Program-made: the position numbers and the translations under genes
Part shown: positions 13,417 through 16,876 of the stretch, piece after piece
How positions within the stretch are numbered: the stretch's first letter is position 1
How the letters are laid out: each line of letters opens with the position of its first letter
NCBI GenBank assembly: GCA_024278415.1
Contig: JAJRTI010000327.1
Span: 1-16,876, forward strand
Reading direction: 5' to 3'
DNA length: 16,876 bases
Source: Planctomycetota bacterium
GTDB taxonomy: Bacteria > Planctomycetota > Brocadiia > JAJRTI01
The notes under the pieces: generated by a model
Seen by the model: the letters and a program-made list of their open reading frames with translations, nothing else
Database searches by the model: none
Told to the model about the DNA's origin: nothing

Positions 13417-14226
13417 ATGAAACTATGTGTCAGCACGCTCGGCTGCCCCGATTGGCCGCTCGAGCAGATTGTGTCGTGCGCGAGCCGCTACGGGTATGAT
13501 GGCCTGGAGCTGCGGGGCATCGAGCGTGAGTTCGACTTTGCCAAGATTCCGGCGTTCGAGCGCGAAGCGCTCCCTGAGACCGCGAAGCTCATCGCCGACG
13601 CGGGGCTTACGGTGGTCGTCGTCGGCTCGTCGGCGAAACTGTCCAGCCCGCTGCCAGAGGAGCGCGAGGCCAACTTGAAGGAGGCGCGCTACTGCATCAA
13701 GCTCGCGGGCAAGCTCGGCGCGCCGTACGTGCGCGTGTTCGGCGGCAAGGTGGCTGACGATATCGAGAAAGAGGAGGCCGCGGCAATTGTCGGCAACTGT
13801 CTGCGCTCACTCGCCGAGTACGCGGAGGACCGCCACGTTACGCCGCTGCTGGAGACGCACGATGCTTGGGTGCGGAGCCCGGACGTGGTCGCGGCCATCG
13901 AGTGCGCTGAGCACCGGAACGTCGGTGTGATCTGGGACGTGCGCCATCCTTTCCACGCGGGCGAGGCGGTCGAGTACACGTACAAGCAACTGCGCCGATG
14001 GATCTGCCACGTGCATCTCAAGGACGAAGACGAGAACGGCGCCTGCCTCATGGGGCAGGGCCGCGTGCCCAACTTTGAGGCCATCCGGTGGCTCACACAA
14101 GGCGGATATGAGGGCTACTTCGCCTTGGAGTGGGAGAAGGCGTGGATGCCTGAGATCGCGGAGCCCGAGGTGGCTTTCCCCCAGTTTGTCGAACAGATGA
14201 ACGCCTATAGGCAGATGCTGGGATGA
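13417..14226 (+). CDS. xylose isomerase-like TIM-barrel sugar isomerase/epimerase
   Basis: 269 residues, the usual size of the family. AAGGAG precedes the ATG. The typical metal-site residues of AP-endonuclease-2/xylose-isomerase barrels are present: E146 and H148 in LLETHD, D174 and H177 in WDVRHPF, H198 and H200 in HVHLKD, and E238 in LEWEK. Members interconvert ketoses or act on oxidised sugars and inositols in the cytoplasm; the substrate here cannot be read from the sequence. It is divergent from the DUF4838 gene, so both may share control, and it overlaps the next gene by ATGA, so it is probably translated together with the GT-C gene. Confidence 0.88.
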   Translation: MKLCVSTLGCPDWPLEQIVSCASRYGYDGLELRGIEREFDFAKIPAFEREALPETAKLIADAGLTVVVVGSSAKLSSPLPEEREANLKEARYCIKLAGKLGAPYVRVFGGKVADDIEKEEAAAIVGNCLRSLAEYAEDRHVTPLLETHDAWVRSPDVVAAIECAEHRNVGVIWDVRHPFHAGEAVEYTYKQLRRWICHVHLKDEDENGACLMGQGRVPNFEAIRWLTQGGYEGYFALEWEKAWMPEIAEPEVAFPQFVEQMNAYRQMLG

Positions 14227-15851
14227 CCGACCCAGGCCACAGCCCCACGCCACGGCGCTTCCTCTTGGCTGCGCCTGTGCTCCTGGCGGGCCTGGCCGGG
14301 CTGGGCTACTTGAGGGTGCTCGACGACGCAGGCGTGGCGCGGGGGTTCCCGCTCGACGATAGCTGGATCCACGTGCGCTTCGCCTCGAACTGGGCCGCGG
14401 GCCGGGGCTTCGGCATCAACCCCGGCGAACCGACGCCGGGATCGACGTCGCCGCTCTGGGTCGTCGTGCTCGCGGCCGCGGCCAGGCTGGGCGCGCCGGT
14501 CGAGACGGCCGCGGTCGCGCTAGGCATGCTGCTGAACGCCGCGGCCTGCGCCGCGCTGATGGCGCTCGCCGCGAGACTCGTGCCCAACTCGGGGGATGCC
14601 AAGGGCGACGCGCTGCGCTTCTGGGCGCCGTTGGGCGTGGGCATGTTCTACGTGCTCACGCCGTGCGCGATCTGGTCGTCAGTGTCAGGCCTTGAGATCC
14701 CGCTCTTCATGGCGCTGTCGTTCTCCGCGCTGCTGTTGCACGAGGCCGCGTACGCGCGTGGGGGCTGGCGCTGGCCCGCGGCTGCGGTGCTCTTCGGCTT
14801 GGCGACGAACGCGCGGCCCGAGGGCCACGTGCTCTTCGCGCTCGCGGCCGCGGAGAAGGCGTGGTGGGAATGGCGCTACGCCAGCGGCGACGTAAAACGC
14901 CGCGTGCTGCGCGTCGCCGGGTACGGGCTCATCTACGTCGCGCTCGTCTGCCCGTACGCGATCTTCTGCCTCCGCACCACCGGCAAGCTGCTGCCCAACA
15001 CGTACTACGCGAAGTCCATCGGCGGCCGCGACGTGTTGTCGCGCCACTACTTCCAGTTGCTGGCCCAGCGCATGGGCCAGGAGCACTTCTGGCTGGGTCT
15101 GCTCGCGCCGGTAGGGCTCGTGGCCTGCCTCTCGCGGCGACGCGGCCCGCGGCTGCCGGCGCTTTGGGTCTTTGGCCTGCCCCTGGGCTACAGCTTCATG
15201 GCCCGCAACGTGTTCACGTATGACGCGGGCAACTTCAACCGCTACTTCTATCCCGTCATCCCGCTGCTCGCCCTATTCGGCGTGTGGGGGCTGAGCGTGC
15301 TGTGCAGGGAGGCAGGCCGAAGCTCGGCCAAGGTTGCCGCCGCGCTGGCCGTCGTGCTCAGCGCGGGGTGCCTTGCGGACTCGCTTTCGCTCACGATCGG
15401 CCGGCGGGAGCAGTTCGTCGCCAACGTGCGCAACATCAACGAACTCGACGTGGCCGCGGCGAAGTGGCTGCGCGAGAACACGCCGCCTGGCGCGAAGCTT
15501 TGCGTGTGCGACGCGGGCGCGATCCCCTACTTCTCGGGCCGTTACATCTACGACACGGTCGGGCTCGTCACGCCGCAACTGATCCCTCTCCGCCAACGCT
15601 ACCGCGTGCCGGGCGAGCTGTTCGACGACACCGCGCTGGCGATGTTCTTGGCCCGCGTGAAGCCCGATTACCTGGTGGTTTTTCCCGATTGGTACCCCAA
15701 GCTCATCATGGACCTTGACCGGGGCAAGTGGGCGCGCAAGGTCAAGGAGTTCAAGATCGAGGGCAACATCACCTGCGGCGGCGACACGCTCGCGGTGTAT
15801 CGGCTGGACTGGGGGCGTTCCGAGTCTCCGAGTTCGGAGTCCCGCCTTTAG
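14223..15851 (+). CDS. GT-C family membrane glycosyltransferase
   Basis: 542 residues. Its ATG overlaps the TGA of the isomerase gene (ATGA, 14223-14226), so the two form an operon. After the first membrane segment comes FPLDDSWIHVRFASNW with the acidic pair D45-D46, then the loop NPGEPTPGSTSPLW. This is the pattern of polyprenyl-phosphate-sugar transferases related to AftB/GT39-like families. About ten hydrophobic segments follow, with NARPEG between two of them, and a soluble C-terminal part from about 400. It probably adds sugars to a cell-envelope glycan or lipid. The last about 12 residues (SESPSSESRL at the end) are encoded by a palindromic sequence, so the natural C-terminus may have been altered. 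Confidence 0.83.
   Translation: MTDPGHSPTPRRFLLAAPVLLAGLAGLGYLRVLDDAGVARGFPLDDSWIHVRFASNWAAGRGFGINPGEPTPGSTSPLWVVVLAAAARLGAPVETAAVALGMLLNAAACAALMALAARLVPNSGDAKGDALRFWAPLGVGMFYVLTPCAIWSSVSGLEIPLFMALSFSALLLHEAAYARGGWRWPAAAVLFGLATNARPEGHVLFALAAAEKAWWEWRYASGDVKRRVLRVAGYGLIYVALVCPYAIFCLRTTGKLLPNTYYAKSIGGRDVLSRHYFQLLAQRMGQEHFWLGLLAPVGLVACLSRRRGPRLPALWVFGLPLGYSFMARNVFTYDAGNFNRYFYPVIPLLALFGVWGLSVLCREAGRSSAKVAAALAVVLSAGCLADSLSLTIGRREQFVANVRNINELDVAAAKWLRENTPPGAKLCVCDAGAIPYFSGRYIYDTVGLVTPQLIPLRQRYRVPGELFDDTALAMFLARVKPDYLVVFPDWYPKLIMDLDRGKWARKVKEFKIEGNITCGGDTLAVYRLDWGRSESPSSESRL
15826..15839. repeat. short palindrome at the 3' end of the GT-C gene
   Basis: CTCCGAGTTCGGAG, two complementary arms of six bases with GT between, inside the last codons of the gene. 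It may be part of a small dispersed repeat; no second copy is present here. Confidence 0.4.
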
Positions 15852-15904
15852 CCCGCATTTTTCACCAGCCCGGGATGTCACGTAACATGCGGCCAAGGTC
15901 CAAA

Positions 15905-15919
15905 GCGGCGTCAAGCCGC
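15905..15919. repeat. small GC hairpin between the GT-C and hotdog genes
   Basis: GCGGC-GTCAA-GCCGC gives a 5-bp stem and five-base loop. It lies 53 bases after the GT-C stop, with no U-tract, so it is more likely a dispersed hairpin repeat than a classical terminator. Confidence 0.4.
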
Positions 15920-15952
15920 CGTACTCCACAAGGCCAGCCAAGCGTTCACGCG

Positions 15953-15981
15953 TTGAGCCCACAGAGCCGGGCCGCTATAAT
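15953..15981 (+). promoter_or_regulatory. strong candidate promoter for the tandem hotdog gene
   Basis: TTGAGC (15953-15958, four of six) and a perfect TATAAT (15976-15981) are 17 bases apart. The predicted transcript starts about 44 bases before the ATG at 16032. TATAAT stands out in this GC-rich sequence. Confidence 0.6.
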
Positions 15982-16031
15982 TTGCCCCGTCCCTGCCCAC
16001 GCGATCTCCCTTTCCGAAAGCAAGCACGACC

Positions 16032-16876
16032 ATGCCCACACTGACGCGAGACGACATCCTTGGCCTCATCCCCCACCGCTTTGAGAACGTGCTCGTCGAC
16101 GAAGTCGAGTGCTCGGACGCAGGCGCGTCCGGCGTGCTCACCATCGCGGAAGGCGACCCGCTGGGCCGGGACATCTTCCTGCGAACGGACGGCGATCGCC
16201 CCACCGTGCTCGACCACGCGCTCGCGGAGCACCTCGCCCTGGTCTCACTCTGCCAACTCGGCAAGCTCGCCGACGGCGAGGTGGGCTTCTTCTCCATGAT
16301 CTCCAACTTCCAGCAGACGGGCCGTCTCCCAGCGGGAGAGCCGATTTACAGCGAACTCGTGCGCGAGCGCGACCGCGGAGCGTTCCGCCGGTTCAAGGGA
16401 AAGGTGCTGAATGCGCAAAAGGAGGAAGTGGCCAGCGCCAGCATCATGGCGTTCATCATGGACACGACGCAGGCCCAACCCGATGCAGACCGGAAGCAGG
16501 ACGCGCTGCCAACGATGACCATCGCGGAGCCGACGTCGGCCAGCGCGTACTGGTGGAAGCGCCCGGAGATGTGCTTCGTGTCCGAGTGCAGGCATCTAGA
16601 CGTGCCGGGCCGCGCGGCCACGCTCGCGTACACCTACCCCGACGACCACCCCTTCACAAAAGGCCACTTCCCCGGCAACCCCGTCATGATGGGCATCACC
16701 CAGTGGGCCGCGGCATCGGACGCGGCGGACTGGCTGGCGTTCAAGCTCATCGAAGCCGGCGAGGCCGCGTGCCCCTGCGCCGTGTCGGCCGACGTGGTGA
16801 TCCAGAAGGCCGACGGCACGGTCGTGGCCGAGGTGAGCCGGCTCGTAAACCGCTACCAGCGGGATGCAGAGGGCCG
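16032..16876 (+). CDS. tandem hotdog-fold protein, FabZ-like (partial)
   Basis: At least 281 codons from the ATG at 16032, open at the right edge; no strong ribosome-binding site is seen. Residues 1-145 form one hotdog unit starting like FabZ (IPHRFENVLVDEV), ending with a typical strand set (GEPIYSELV, then EEVASASIMAFI). A second unit begins near 178 and holds TKGHFPGNPVMMG (209-221), the hallmark of 3-hydroxyacyl-ACP dehydratases with H212. In classical FabZ both motifs lie in one unit about 35 residues apart; here they are nearly 200 apart. The glutamate expected after the HFPG motif in FabZ is not evident (WAAASD instead). A double-hotdog dehydratase or acyl-binding enzyme is likely; activity is uncertain. 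Confidence 0.75.
   Translation, partial: MPTLTRDDILGLIPHRFENVLVDEVECSDAGASGVLTIAEGDPLGRDIFLRTDGDRPTVLDHALAEHLALVSLCQLGKLADGEVGFFSMISNFQQTGRLPAGEPIYSELVRERDRGAFRRFKGKVLNAQKEEVASASIMAFIMDTTQAQPDADRKQDALPTMTIAEPTSASAYWWKRPEMCFVSECRHLDVPGRAATLAYTYPDDHPFTKGHFPGNPVMMGITQWAAASDAADWLAFKLIEAGEAACPCAVSADVVIQKADGTVVAEVSRLVNRYQRDAEG

Noticed and set aside
13248..13436. 63-codon N-terminal extension of the DUF4838 gene
   Set aside because: The signal peptide and ribosome-binding site at 13247 are clear, and the extension covers the promoter and start of the divergent isomerase gene.

Overview
The window is high-GC, densely coding bacterial DNA. Its gene content is a secreted ThuA-like protein with HEAT repeats, a secreted propeller-PHP protein, a secreted DUF4838 protein, a family 4 glycosidase, a xylose-isomerase-like TIM barrel and two GT-C membrane glycosyltransferases. 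This mix is typical of large-genome environmental bacteria of the Planctomycetota / Lentisphaerota / Hydrogenedentota kind. That assignment is an inference from gene families; no rRNA or other phylogenetic marker is present. No CRISPR array, tRNA, rRNA, transposase or prophage gene was found.

Layout. 1-1555 (-): ThuA/HEAT protein, cut by the window edge. 1556-1943: divergent intergenic region with back-to-back promoter candidates, a 24-codon reading frame with a good ribosome-binding site, and a paired-hairpin repeat. 1944-3488 (+): GT-C glycosyltransferase, converging with and overlapping by 17 bp the large propeller-PHP gene (3472-6552, -). Upstream of that on the same strand are a histidine-kinase-like ATPase (6641-7066), a STAS antagonist (7076-7420) and a GH4 glycosidase (7570-8904), so 8904 to 3472 reads as one co-directional run. 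8906-10775 is an accessory island of small genes: a 27-codon uORF, a 71-aa conserved hypothetical, a DUF4258 gene with a repeat-derived tail, and an intact toxin-antitoxin-like pair. It also holds several palindromic repeats and a duplicated 3' end of the neighbouring DUF4838 gene. 10776-13247 (-): the DUF4838 gene, divergent from 13417-14226 (+), a TIM-barrel isomerase that overlaps the next gene, a second GT-C transferase (14223-15851), by ATGA. 16032-16876 (+): a tandem hotdog (FabZ-like) protein behind a strong promoter candidate, cut by the window edge.

How the genes may work together. The GH4 enzyme, TIM-barrel isomerase, DUF4838 protein and ThuA protein suggest breakdown of glycosides or uronides; the GT-C proteins suggest building of surface glycans; the STAS/ATPase pair suggests partner-switch control. 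These links rest on neighbourhood only.

The most unusual part is 8906-10905. A toxin-antitoxin-like cassette sits between two 132-bp direct copies of the DUF4838 3' end. A second TA-like locus seems to have been split and partly rewritten by two families of paired inverted hairpins. A 31-bp scrap of a toxin/antitoxin junction now supplies a ribosome-binding site and a mini-ORF directly before the GH4 gene.
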